Below are positions 45,347 through 53,689 of a stretch of DNA of 64,000 bases, one piece after another. The stretch spans positions 186,001 to 250,000 of the forward strand of contig NZ_QGDV01000001.1 in the NCBI RefSeq assembly GCF_003149025.1. The letters run 5' to 3'. A model generated the notes under the pieces. It made no database searches, was not told the origin of the DNA, and saw only the letters and a list, made by a program, of their open reading frames with translations. This DNA is from Rathayibacter iranicus NCPPB 2253 = VKM Ac-1602 (GTDB lineage: Bacteria; Actinomycetota; Actinomycetes; Actinomycetales; Microbacteriaceae). How positions within the stretch are numbered: the first letter of the stretch is position 1; the number at the start of each line of letters is the position of its first letter. Made by a program: the position numbers and the translations under genes.

Positions 45347-46306
45347 GTGTCGAGTACGAGTCGCAAGAAGAAGTCGTCAGCGAAATCTCGCAGCGGGCGA
45401 CCCGGCGGCAGACCCAGCGCAGTCGCCGTGACGCCCGCCGGTCCGCGTGAATGGATTGCCGGTGCCCGCCTGCGAACGCTCCCGCTCGCGGTCGCCCCCG
45501 TGCTCATCGGCACCGGCGCCACTCAGGTGCTCGACGAAGGCTGGCACTGGGTGCGCGCCCTGCTCTGCCTTGCCGTCGCCCTCGCGCTCCAGATCGCGGT
45601 CAACTTCGCCAACGATTACTCGGATGGCGTCCGCGGGACCGACGCGAACCGTGTCGGTCCATCGCGCCTGACCGGCTCCGGAGCGGCGAAGCCGAAGCAG
45701 GTGCTCACGGTGGCCCTGGTCTTCTTCGGCCTCGCCGCCGTCGCGGGACTCGTGTTGACCGTGCTCTCCGGCTACTGGTGGTTCCTGATTGTCGGTGCGG
45801 CCGCGATTGCCGCCGGCTGGTTCTATACGGGTGGACGCCGTCCCTACGGCTACCTGGGTCTCGGCGATCTCTTCGTCTTCGTCTTCTTTGGTCTGGTCGC
45901 CACCGTTGGCACGACCTTCGTGCAGATCGGTCGCACCAACCAGGAGTCGTGGCTCGGCGCGGTCGCTGCCGGGCTCTTCGCCTGCGCAGTTCTGATGGTC
46001 AATAACATCCGTGACATCCCGACCGACCGCCTTTCGGGTAAGCGCACTCTCGCGGTCCTGGTGGGACCGCCGGTGGCCCGTGCGATCTACATCGGCTTCG
46101 TGCTGGTGCCGTTCGCGATCGCGGTGATCCTCGCGCTCTTCTATCCGCTGGCCTGGCTGACGCTCTTCGTCTTGCTGATGATCCTGCCGGCGATCCTGAT
46201 CACGCTCACGGCGCGCACGGGCAAGGAGCTGGTCCTGGCGCTCCAGTTGACGAGCCTCGGCGGGCTGGCGTACGCCGTGATACTTGGGGCGGCGCTGGCG
46301 TTCTGA
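45347..46306 (+). CDS. menA: 1,4-dihydroxy-2-naphthoate polyprenyltransferase
   Basis: A membrane UbiA-family prenyltransferase that joins the polyprenyl tail to DHNA, giving demethylmenaquinone; 319 residues, eight or nine helices. A Lys/Ser-rich N-terminal tail precedes the conserved IAGARLRTLPLAVAPVLIGTG. The two aspartate motifs NFANDYSDGVRGTD and NNIRDIPTDRLSGKRTLAV bind prenyl diphosphate and magnesium. GTG at 45347 is set by the leaderless promoter. A terminator follows before the convergent DUF4229 gene. Confidence 0.94.
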   Translation: MSSTSRKKKSSAKSRSGRPGGRPSAVAVTPAGPREWIAGARLRTLPLAVAPVLIGTGATQVLDEGWHWVRALLCLAVALALQIAVNFANDYSDGVRGTDANRVGPSRLTGSGAAKPKQVLTVALVFFGLAAVAGLVLTVLSGYWWFLIVGAAAIAAGWFYTGGRRPYGYLGLGDLFVFVFFGLVATVGTTFVQIGRTNQESWLGAVAAGLFACAVLMVNNIRDIPTDRLSGKRTLAVLVGPPVARAIYIGFVLVPFAIAVILALFYPLAWLTLFVLLMILPAILITLTARTGKELVLALQLTSLGGLAYAVILGAALAF

Positions 46307-46345
46307 GCCTTGGGCGGTGGGAGGATCGGCGCGGCCGTGTGCGAT

Positions 46346-46372
46346 CCGCAGGGGCTGCTAGCACCTCTGCGG
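46346..46372. terminator. bidirectional terminator after menA
   Basis: CCGCAGGGG (46346-46354) pairs with CCTCTGCGG (46364-46372), one wobble, between convergent genes. Confidence 0.5.
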
Positions 46373-46384
46373 GCGGCCGGTGCC

Positions 46385-46681
46385 TCAGCGCTCGTCGCGG
46401 GAGGCGTCCACCGCGGCGTCCTCGATGTCGTCGTCGGTCGGGGTGCGCGGAGCATCCTTGCGGCGCTCGTAGATCGCCTCCGCGATCCGCTCTCGGGGTG
46501 CGCGGAGCATGATGTACGAGAGCGACAGGCTCGCGATCGCGGCCACGAACCCAGCGGTGACCGCGGCGGTCAGCTCGGAGTCGACGAAGGTGCGCGCCGG
46601 CAGGTACACCAGCACGAAGACGCCGGCGAACATCGCCAGGCGCAGGAGCGAGTAGACGGCGACCGCGCGGCTCAGTTTCAC
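46385..46681 (-). CDS. DUF4229 membrane protein
   Basis: A 98-residue protein with two membrane helices (about 6-30 and 38-60) and an acidic, Arg-rich cytosolic tail (RAPRERIAEAIYERRKDAPR). It matches the actinobacterial DUF4229 family, of unknown function. It lies beside menaquinone genes here; a link to that pathway is positional only. The GTG start at 46681 is six bases after TACACT. Confidence 0.75.
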   Translation of the reverse strand: MKLSRAVAVYSLLRLAMFAGVFVLVYLPARTFVDSELTAAVTAGFVAAIASLSLSYIMLRAPRERIAEAIYERRKDAPRTPTDDDIEDAAVDASRDER

Positions 46682-46687
46682 CGGGAC

Positions 46688-46693
46688 AGTGTA
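46688..46693 (-). promoter_or_regulatory. -10 box (TACACT) of the DUF4229 gene
   Basis: On the minus strand TACACT lies six bases before the GTG at 46681. Confidence 0.5.
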
Positions 46694-46796
46694 CGTCGGC
46701 TCCCGGAGACGTCGGCCCCCGCATACCGTTCCGTGAGCACCATGAGAGCCTGCTGTCCAGCATCCGTGCGGAACCTCCCGAACAGGGTGCCAGACG

Positions 46797-46802
46797 TAGA
46801 CT
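46797..46802 (+). promoter_or_regulatory. -10 box (TAGACT), leaderless start at 46810
   Basis: TAGACT lies seven bases before the ATG of the PLDc_N gene and may drive menD as well. Confidence 0.5.
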
Positions 46803-46809
46803 CAAGTCC

Positions 46810-47181
46810 ATGATCCGCCTTGTCATCGGCCTGCTTGTGGCCCTTGCCGTCTTCACGGTCTACACCGTGATCGACTGCGCCATGAGCAAGCGCCACGTGG
46901 TGCGGGCGATCCCGAAGTGGGCCTGGCTTCTCGTCGTGATCCTGCTGCCCGGCGTCGGCGCGGGTCTGTGGTTCTGGATCGGCCGCCCGCGTCGAGAGCA
47001 CTCGGGAGGACGCCGCTACACCGCGCCCGATGACGACCCCGACTTCCTCGGCACGATCCGCACAGAGCGGGATCCCGAGCAGGAGCGCCTTCAGGCCGAG
47101 CGCATCGCCCAGCTCGAGCGCGACCTCGCCGAGATGGACGAGCAGGGCGAGGCGGACGGCCCTGGCCGCCGCGATGCCTGA
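46810..47181 (+). CDS. PLDc_N-domain membrane protein
   Basis: A 123-residue protein with two helices (about 3-25 and 38-58) forming the phospholipase D-nuclease N-terminal domain (YTVIDCAMSKRHVVRAIPKWAW, LLPGVGAGLWFWIGRPRR). No HKD catalytic motif follows; instead there is a charged coiled-coil-like tail (RDPEQERLQAERIAQLERDLAEM). Its end overlaps menD by eight bases, so the two are co-translated. Function is unknown. Confidence 0.85.
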   Translation: MIRLVIGLLVALAVFTVYTVIDCAMSKRHVVRAIPKWAWLLVVILLPGVGAGLWFWIGRPRREHSGGRRYTAPDDDPDFLGTIRTERDPEQERLQAERIAQLERDLAEMDEQGEADGPGRRDA

Positions 47182-48874
47182 TTCGTCACCGGTCGCCCCC
47201 TCCACTCGTTTTGCGGTCGACCTCCTTACTCGGTTCGTCGCGCTCGGCGTCCGCGATGTGGTCGTGGCACCTGGCTCCCGGTCCCAGGCGCTCGCGCTGG
47301 TCGCCGCCGAACTTGAGACCCGCGGCGTCGTCCGTTTGCACGTGCGGATCGACGAGCGCTCGGCGAGCTTCCTTGCTCTCGGGTTAGCGCTCGAGACGGG
47401 CCTGCCCGCGCTGATGATCACCACCTCCGGGACCGCGACCGCGAACGTGCACCCGGCCGTGCTCGAGGCCGATGCCTCGGACGTGCCGCTCATCGTGCTC
47501 ACCGCCGACCGCCCGGACGAGCTGCGCGGCATCCGCTCGAATCAGACAACAGAGCAGCGCGAACTCTACGGGCGCGCCGTTCGGCTGTTCGAGGACGTCG
47601 CCGCCCCTGGCCCGGAGTCGACGTTGGCGGAGGCCGTGGCGCTTGCCGACCGTGCGCTGGCCGCGGCGCTGCATCCGGGCGGACCGGTCCATCTCAACCT
47701 CGCGTTCCGGGAGCCGCTCTCGTCTCGTCTGCCGGAGATCGACATCCCGACGGCCGTTCCCCCTGTCGAGCCCGGCCCCGCGGAGGAGATCGAGCGTGTC
47801 GCCGCCGGACAGGACGAGCCGCTCACTGTCGTCATCGCGGGGGACAAGTCGGGCGAGGACGCCGAGGCGACCGCCCGCGCGGGCGACTGGCCGCTGCTGG
47901 CCGAAGTGTCCTCCGGTGCCCGCTTCGGGCCGCAGGTCGTCGTCGCCTGGCGTCGCCTCCTGGCCGAGGCCGAATTCGGCGGACGCGTGCGGCGCGCGAT
48001 CGTCTTCGGTCACCCGACCCTCTCGCGGGAGGTGCCAGAACTGCTGCGCCGCAAGGACGTGGAGGTGATCGTCGTCGACCGGGGCCGTCCGCAGTTTTAC
48101 AACCCGGGACGACGCGCGCGTCGGGTGGCCGGCGTCGAGGTGGTGCGCTCCGCAGGAGCCACCCGGGCTGAGCGTGCCTGGGCTGGCTCGTGGGTGTTCC
48201 GGAGCCGCGCTCTCGTGCAGGCCGCCGACCCTGAGTCGCTGGCGGAGGCGCCGGACGGCGGCACTATGTCGTTGGAGGACCGCCGCAGCTTTGCTCGCAA
48301 CGCGCTCGCTGCCGTGCGCGCGCCGCTCACCCGCGAGTCGGTCGTGGCGGCCGTCTGGCGCGTGACCTGGCCGCACGACCGCCTGCTCTTCGGCGCCTCG
48401 CGTCTCATCCGTGTCGCCGACGGATCGCTCCCCGGCAAGAGGATCACGGTGCATTCCAATCGGGGGCTTGCCGGCATCGACGGTACGGTCTCGACCGCCC
48501 TGGGCATCGCGGTCGCGTCTCAAGCGGTCGGGCGTGGCGCGGCGGGAGTGACGCGCGTCGTCCTCGGTGACCTCACGCTTCTGCACGAGGCGGGAGGCCT
48601 GCTGCTCGCGCCGGGCGAGCGGCGCCCGCGTGTGCAGCTCGTGGTGGTGAACGACGGCGGCGGGACGATCTTCGACGGCTTAGAGGTGGCGTCGAGTTCG
48701 TCACCCGATGCCTTCGACCGGGTGCAGTTCACCCCGCAGTCGGTCGATCTGGAGGCGTTGGCGCGGGCGTACGGCTGGAGTTACCGTCGGACGTCGACGC
48801 GTGGCGAGCTGGAGCAGGCGCTGACGTCGCCGGGTGACGGGCCGGGAATCGTGGAGATTCCGCTCGGGCGCTGA
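47174..48874 (+). CDS. menD: SEPHCHC synthase
   Basis: A thiamine diphosphate enzyme that adds a succinic semialdehyde unit from 2-oxoglutarate to isochorismate, the first committed step of menaquinone synthesis; 566 residues. The N-terminal Pyr domain shows VVVAPGSRSQALALVAAE and the catalytic-Glu region RIDERSASFLALGLA. The C-terminal PP domain has NRGLAGIDGTVSTALGIA and GDLTLLHEAGGLLL...VVVNDGGGTIF for cofactor and magnesium. It overlaps the PLDc_N gene by eight bases. Confidence 0.95.
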   Translation: MPDSSPVAPSTRFAVDLLTRFVALGVRDVVVAPGSRSQALALVAAELETRGVVRLHVRIDERSASFLALGLALETGLPALMITTSGTATANVHPAVLEADASDVPLIVLTADRPDELRGIRSNQTTEQRELYGRAVRLFEDVAAPGPESTLAEAVALADRALAAALHPGGPVHLNLAFREPLSSRLPEIDIPTAVPPVEPGPAEEIERVAAGQDEPLTVVIAGDKSGEDAEATARAGDWPLLAEVSSGARFGPQVVVAWRRLLAEAEFGGRVRRAIVFGHPTLSREVPELLRRKDVEVIVVDRGRPQFYNPGRRARRVAGVEVVRSAGATRAERAWAGSWVFRSRALVQAADPESLAEAPDGGTMSLEDRRSFARNALAAVRAPLTRESVVAAVWRVTWPHDRLLFGASRLIRVADGSLPGKRITVHSNRGLAGIDGTVSTALGIAVASQAVGRGAAGVTRVVLGDLTLLHEAGGLLLAPGERRPRVQLVVVNDGGGTIFDGLEVASSSSPDAFDRVQFTPQSVDLEALARAYGWSYRRTSTRGELEQALTSPGDGPGIVEIPLGR

Positions 48875-48982
48875 GAGCTGCGGCGCGGTCGATGTCCCTC
48901 CACAGGCGTTCGTGGTGCACGAGTTGTCCTGATCCGTCACCGCGGACCTTCCTGTGTCGGTGGTCCCTGGTTCAATACTCGT

Positions 48983-50305
48983 ATGAGAGATGCGGGTGTG
49001 GCAGAGGCAGCGATGGACGAGGTGCGGGCGCTCGGCGACCGCGCCGCCGCCCTGGCGCGGAGCGCGTCACCGGTGCTCCTCGCCGCGGCCGAGGCGTTGC
49101 ATGCGGGCTATCGGGCGGCGCTTGTGTGTCCTGAAGCGTTCGCGCGGGGACGCTCGCTGGCACGCAGTGAGTCGAGCGATCTGGTGGAGCGGTCGATTCG
49201 GGCCGAGTTCGCCGTCGCCCTCGGAGTCTCGGAGCGGGTCGCGTCGCGGGAACTCGTGCGGGCGCAGCTTCTTGTCGAAGAGCTGCCCTGCACGCGTGCA
49301 GCTCTGGCCGCGGCGAGACTGCGGTGGGAGGCGGGGCAGGCGATCTGCGCGGTGGCGGCGTCACTCCCTGCGGCGTCCCGCGCTGAATTCGACGAGCGCG
49401 CGGTGGAGTTGGCCGTGAGGATGACGCCCACCCAGCTGCGACGCGCGGTGGCGCGGTTGCGGGACGAGCTGCACGAGCAGCCGCTTGTCGAGCGGCACGC
49501 GCGCGCTCTAGCCGACCGCGGGGTGTGGTTAACGCCCGAGATCGATGGAATGGCGACGGTATGTGCCTACGTTCCGGCGCCCGTCGCGGTGGGCGCTCTG
49601 GCCCGCCTCGATCGCATCGCCCGCAGCCTCCGCGACGGCGAAGGGGAGCAGCCACGCGGCGGCGAACGGACGCTGGCGCAGATGCGCGCCGATGCGTGGG
49701 GTGATCTGCTCTGCCACGGCGATATCGCGGGTACCGCACCGATCGTCGAGAATCAGGGCGTGGCGACATTCGTGCCCGGCCTGCGCGCCGAGATCAGGCT
49801 GACCCTGGCGGCGAGCACCGCCTCCGGAGCCGACGACGCTCCGGGCGAGCTCGACGGCTACGGACCGATTCCCGCCGAAACCGCCCGAATGCTGGTCGGA
49901 GTCGGCGCCTCCTTCACGACGGTACTGACCGACGCAGAGACGGGCGCGGTCGTCTCCGTCGGACGCACTCACCGCGTCCCGCCGCCGCGGATGCGGCTCC
50001 TCCTGCATCTGCGCGACCAGACGTGCCGGTTTCCGGGCTGCACACGACCGGCGTCGACGGCCGAGGCGGACCATACGATCGAATGGCGCAACGGTGGCGA
50101 GACGTCTCCCGCGAACCTCGCCTCCCTGTGTGTCGGGCATCACCACGTCCGCCACGGCGACCGCTGGACCTACGTCCTGCATCCCGACGGCACGGCCGAA
50201 TGGACCACCCCCACCGGCCGTCGAGTCACCACCCGGTCGCCGGTGCTCCCGGGCCGTCCACCGGGGCCGCGACCCCGATTCGTCGACACGCCACCACCGT
50301 TCTGA
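48983..50305 (+). CDS. HNH endonuclease with DUF222 (13E12 family)
   Basis: A 440-residue protein of the 13E12 repeat family, multicopy in actinobacteria. The N-terminal DUF222 helical region covers about 1-320. The C-terminal HNH nuclease has a zinc pair CRFPGC, the catalytic-type EADHTIEWRNGGETSPANLASLC and HHHVRHG. A Pro-rich tail ends the protein. It separates menD from menF. Nuclease activity and role are unproven; mobility or competition has been suggested for the family. There is no insertion-sequence end or target duplication visible. Confidence 0.9.
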   Translation: MRDAGVAEAAMDEVRALGDRAAALARSASPVLLAAAEALHAGYRAALVCPEAFARGRSLARSESSDLVERSIRAEFAVALGVSERVASRELVRAQLLVEELPCTRAALAAARLRWEAGQAICAVAASLPAASRAEFDERAVELAVRMTPTQLRRAVARLRDELHEQPLVERHARALADRGVWLTPEIDGMATVCAYVPAPVAVGALARLDRIARSLRDGEGEQPRGGERTLAQMRADAWGDLLCHGDIAGTAPIVENQGVATFVPGLRAEIRLTLAASTASGADDAPGELDGYGPIPAETARMLVGVGASFTTVLTDAETGAVVSVGRTHRVPPPRMRLLLHLRDQTCRFPGCTRPASTAEADHTIEWRNGGETSPANLASLCVGHHHVRHGDRWTYVLHPDGTAEWTTPTGRRVTTRSPVLPGRPPGPRPRFVDTPPPF

Positions 50306-50340
50306 GGCGCCAGGCGCGTATTCCGGGGCGGATCGCGCTG

Positions 50341-51585
50341 TCAGCCCAGAGCGTCGAGTATCGGCCGGAACTTCATGCGCGTCTCGGCGAGTTCGGAGTC
50401 GGGCTCGCTGTCGGCCACGATGCCGGCTCCTGCCCAGGCTGTGACCGCGCCGTCGGCGGCGATCTCGGCGCTACGGAGGCCGACGGCCCACTCGCCGTCG
50501 CCGTTCCCGTCGATCCAGCCCACCGGCCCGGCGTAGCGGCTGCGATCAAAGGGCTCTAGTTGCTCCAGCAGCGCCAGCGCGTCGACGGTCGGGGTGCCCG
50601 CCACGGCCGCCGTCGGGTGCAGAGCGTCGACCAGGTCGAGGGCGGTAGAGGAGTCGGCGAGCACGCCGCTCACATCGGTCGCGAGATGCCAGAGGTTGGG
50701 CAGGCGCAGAGCGAACGGTTCGGTGCCGGCTGTGAGTTCGCGGGTGTGCGGGCGGAGCTCACAGAGCAAGCTCGCCAGCGCGAAGGCATGTTCCGAACGG
50801 TCCTTAGCGCTGGCGAAGAGTGCAGCGGCGACCGCCTCATCGCCGGGGTCGTCGTCTCCACGAGCGGCGGTGCCCGCGAGCACCCGCGCCGAGACGGTCC
50901 CGTGGTCGACAGCGACGAGCGTCTCGGGACTGGCGCCGAGGAAGCCATCGACGGCGAACGTCCAGCAGTCGGGGTACCCCTCGCCGAGCGCCGCAAGCAC
51001 GCGTCGCAGGTCGGCGTCTCTGGGGAGCCGACCCTGCAGATCCCGAGCGAGCACGACCTTCTCGAGATCACCGGCACGGATCGCGGCGACCGCTGCGGAG
51101 ACGGCGTCGCGGAACGCCCCAGGGGACATCGCGCCGGGAAGCAACGGGACGTGGTACTCGTCGCCGATCGACTGCTCGACCGGGACCTCCGGCAGGGCCG
51201 TCCCCTCCGGCGCAATGCGGGTGAGCCAGGAGCGCCCGTCGCGGATTCCGACGACGGTCCGCGGCACGATCAGAACACTGGTGGCGCGGGACAGGCTCGA
51301 GAAGGCGAACGCACCGAAAGCGACGAGCCCGGTGCCCGGCATTCCGAGCGGATCATCGACGGTCGCGGAGGCGGAGAGTGCGCGCCAGGCGTCCGCCGCT
51401 TGACGCAGGCGGTCCGGCCCGGAGAACGTCAGGCGCAACGTCTCGCCGCGCCCGCTCAACCCGGCACTTCCGCGCTGCCAGAGGAGTGGGCGCTGCGGAT
51501 GGGAGAGGGGGAGGGGCGTCAGCGGGGGGTCCAGCGGGGTCGTCTCCACCCGAAGGGGAGGAGCCCCGGCGCCGATGAGCGTCAC
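50341..51585 (-). CDS. menF: isochorismate synthase
   Basis: A chorismate-utilising enzyme that makes isochorismate for MenD; 414 residues. The conserved C-terminal half includes GDLEKVVLARDLQGRLP, SPETLVAVDHGTVSARVLAGTAARG, HLATDVSGVLAD, LHPTAAVAGTPT and GPVGWIDGNGDGEWAVGLRSAEI with magnesium-binding glutamates. It is convergent with the HNH gene and divergent from menG. An inverted repeat in the divergent region may regulate one or both. Confidence 0.92.
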   Translation of the reverse strand: MTLIGAGAPPLRVETTPLDPPLTPLPLSHPQRPLLWQRGSAGLSGRGETLRLTFSGPDRLRQAADAWRALSASATVDDPLGMPGTGLVAFGAFAFSSLSRATSVLIVPRTVVGIRDGRSWLTRIAPEGTALPEVPVEQSIGDEYHVPLLPGAMSPGAFRDAVSAAVAAIRAGDLEKVVLARDLQGRLPRDADLRRVLAALGEGYPDCWTFAVDGFLGASPETLVAVDHGTVSARVLAGTAARGDDDPGDEAVAAALFASAKDRSEHAFALASLLCELRPHTRELTAGTEPFALRLPNLWHLATDVSGVLADSSTALDLVDALHPTAAVAGTPTVDALALLEQLEPFDRSRYAGPVGWIDGNGDGEWAVGLRSAEIAADGAVTAWAGAGIVADSEPDSELAETRMKFRPILDALG

Positions 51586-51743
51586 CCAGACAGAGTACGC
51601 CCGCGCCAGAAGGTGAGACGTCGTACGCCGTCCGGGCGGCGTCTCTGGAGCACGTTGCTACCGTGATCCAGTCCTGAGGGCGTCTCGCGAGGCGGAGCGG
51701 GGCGACCTCGGCGCTCCTCTCACCAGGAGCGCGAGGACCGGGC

Positions 51744-51775
51744 GCGGGATGATGGATGCACAGCCGTCATCCCGC
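51744..51775. promoter_or_regulatory. inverted repeat between menF and menG
   Basis: GCGGGATGA and TCATCCCGC are perfect inverted repeats separated by 14 bases. The right arm falls where the -35 of the menG promoter should be. It could be an operator for a divergent regulator; no matching site was noticed near the other men genes. Confidence 0.4.
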
Positions 51776-51784
51776 GTCTCGCCG

Positions 51785-51790
51785 TAGACT
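51785..51790 (+). promoter_or_regulatory. -10 box (TAGACT) of menG
   Basis: TAGACT lies eight bases before the menG GTG. Confidence 0.5.
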
Positions 51791-51798
51791 CGTGGATC

Positions 51799-52515
51799 GT
51801 GACGAAGGCTGATCTCACCAAGCGCCCTCACGACGTCGCTTCGATGTTCGACACGGTTGCTCCCGCCTACGACCTCGTGAACACCCTCCTCTCGGTGGGC
51901 AACGATCATCTCTGGCGCGTGGCGACGACACGAGCGGTCAACCCCGCGCGCGGCGAACGCATTCTCGACGTCGGCGCTGGCACGGGCACGTCCAGTGCCT
52001 CCCTCGCCCGCTCCGGCGCCCACGTCGTCGCCGCCGACTTCTCACCCGGGATGATCGAGGTCGGCCGTCGACGCCAGGCCGGTAACGAGCGGATCGAGTT
52101 CGTCCATGCCGATGCAATGGACCTCCCCTTCGAGGACGACTCTTTCGACGTCGTGACCATCTCGTTCGGCCTGCGCAACGTCGCGGAGCCACGGACTGCG
52201 CTCGCCGAGTTCTTCCGTGTGGTCAAGCCGGGCGGACGCATCGTTATCTGCGAGTTCTCGACTCCGCCGCTGGCTCCGCTGGCCGCCGCCTACGACTTCT
52301 ACCTCTCGATGGTCATGCCGGCCGTCGTGCGGCTCGCCTCCTCGAACAACCCCGCCTACGAGTACCTGGGCGACTCGATCCGCGCCTGGCCGAAGCAGCG
52401 GGTCGTCGCCCAGTGGCTCCGTACCGCCGGCTTCGAGCGTGTCGCCCACCGCGACCTGACCGCGGGGATTGTGGCCCTGCATCGCGGCGTCAAGCCGATC
52501 GCAGCGAGTCGATGA
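51799..52515 (+). CDS. menG: demethylmenaquinone methyltransferase
   Basis: A SAM-dependent methyltransferase for the last step of menaquinone synthesis; 238 residues, normal for UbiE/MenG. The SAM motif RILDVGAGTGTSSASLA (about 54-70), DAMDLPFEDDSFDVVTISFGLRNV and ALAEFFRVVKPGGRIVICEFS are characteristic. A leaderless GTG start at 51799. A polyprenyl diphosphate synthase gene follows with its own promoter. Confidence 0.95.
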   Translation: MTKADLTKRPHDVASMFDTVAPAYDLVNTLLSVGNDHLWRVATTRAVNPARGERILDVGAGTGTSSASLARSGAHVVAADFSPGMIEVGRRRQAGNERIEFVHADAMDLPFEDDSFDVVTISFGLRNVAEPRTALAEFFRVVKPGGRIVICEFSTPPLAPLAAAYDFYLSMVMPAVVRLASSNNPAYEYLGDSIRAWPKQRVVAQWLRTAGFERVAHRDLTAGIVALHRGVKPIAASR

Positions 52516-52543
52516 CGGCGGGTGTCTCCGCAGGCCGAGACGT

Positions 52544-52549
52544 TAGGGT
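52544..52549 (+). promoter_or_regulatory. -10 box (TAGGGT) of the polyprenyl synthase gene
   Basis: TAGGGT lies six bases before the GTG at 52556. Confidence 0.5.
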
Positions 52550-52555
52550 TCCATT

Positions 52556-53644
52556 GTGAACGCCACTGCGCCCGTCGCCCGCCGCAGCCCGTCTTTGACG
52601 GCGCAGCTTGGCCTCTCCGAGCGCATCTTCTCCTCCACCTCCGACCGCGCTCTCGCCCGCACGATCGACGCCGGGCTCGAGCAGGTCGAGGAGGGTCTCG
52701 TTCGGCAGCTGTCCTTCGCCGACGCCGTGGCCGACGTGTCGACCCGGTACCTTCTCGAGGCCGGCGGCAAGCGGGTGCGGCCCGTGCTCACCCTTCTCGC
52801 CGCGCAACTCGGCCGCGGCAACACTCCGCAGGTGCTGCTCGGTGCGCAGGCGATCGAGATCACCCATCTCGCCTCGCTTTACCACGACGATGTCATGGAC
52901 GAGGCCGAGAAGCGCCGCGGTGTTCCCTCGGCGCAGACCGTCTGGGGTAACAATGTGGCGATCCTCACCGGCGATCTGCTTTTCGCGCGGGCCAACCAGT
53001 TGATGGTCGAACTCGGCGACAAGGCGATCCGCCTCCAGGCCGATACGTTCGAGCGTCTCGTCCTCGGACAACTGCACGAGACCGTCGGCCCGACCGACGG
53101 CGAGGACCCCGTGGAGCACTACCTCTCGGTCCTGGCGGACAAGACCGGGTCACTCATCGCGGCGGCAGGCCGCACCGGCGTCGCCTTCGCGAACGGACCG
53201 GAGGAGTACGAGGATGCTATGCGCGTCTTCGGCGAGAAGATCGGTGTCGCGTTCCAGATCGTCGACGACGTGATCGACCTCTCGCCGCAGCCGGAGACGA
53301 CGGGCAAGACCCCGGGCACCGACATCCGCGCCGGCGTCTCGACCATGCCCATCCTTCGCCTGCGCGAACGCGCTTCCTCCGACCCGGAGGCCGCGGCGCT
53401 CCTCGCCCGCATCGAGAGCTACGTGAGTCGATCGAACGATGCAATCGCGCACACCCAGGAGCAGAGCGCCGACATCTCGGACGCCGTCGCGCAGCTGCGC
53501 GACCACGACGTCACCGCGCAGACTCTCGCCGAAGCCCACCGCTGGGCCGACGAAGCCGTCGCTGCTCTCGCCCCGCTGCCCGACGGCTCGGTCCGCAAGG
53601 CGCTCACGCGCTTCGCCGACACGGTCGTCGACCGCAACGGTTAA
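52556..53644 (+). CDS. long-chain polyprenyl diphosphate synthase
   Basis: An all-helical trans-prenyltransferase that builds the menaquinone side chain; 362 residues. The first aspartate-rich motif is LYHDDVMDEAEKRRG (about 110-124) and the second FQIVDDVIDL (about 231-240), with GGKRVRP for the allylic substrate. The residues before the first Asp motif that set chain length do not let me choose between octa- and nonaprenyl products. The position next to menG supports a menaquinone role. Confidence 0.93.
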   Translation: MNATAPVARRSPSLTAQLGLSERIFSSTSDRALARTIDAGLEQVEEGLVRQLSFADAVADVSTRYLLEAGGKRVRPVLTLLAAQLGRGNTPQVLLGAQAIEITHLASLYHDDVMDEAEKRRGVPSAQTVWGNNVAILTGDLLFARANQLMVELGDKAIRLQADTFERLVLGQLHETVGPTDGEDPVEHYLSVLADKTGSLIAAAGRTGVAFANGPEEYEDAMRVFGEKIGVAFQIVDDVIDLSPQPETTGKTPGTDIRAGVSTMPILRLRERASSDPEAAALLARIESYVSRSNDAIAHTQEQSADISDAVAQLRDHDVTAQTLAEAHRWADEAVAALAPLPDGSVRKALTRFADTVVDRNG

Positions 53645-53655
53645 CCCCGATCGTC

Positions 53656-53675
53656 GCGGCGCGCCCCTGCGCCGC
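53656..53675 (+). terminator. hairpin before fprA
   Basis: GCGGCGC and GCGCCGC pair around GCCCCT, 11 bases after the prenyl synthase stop and 14 before the next ATG. It may end the men transcript or attenuate read-through. Confidence 0.4.
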
Positions 53676-53689
53676 AGGAATGGAACGCA

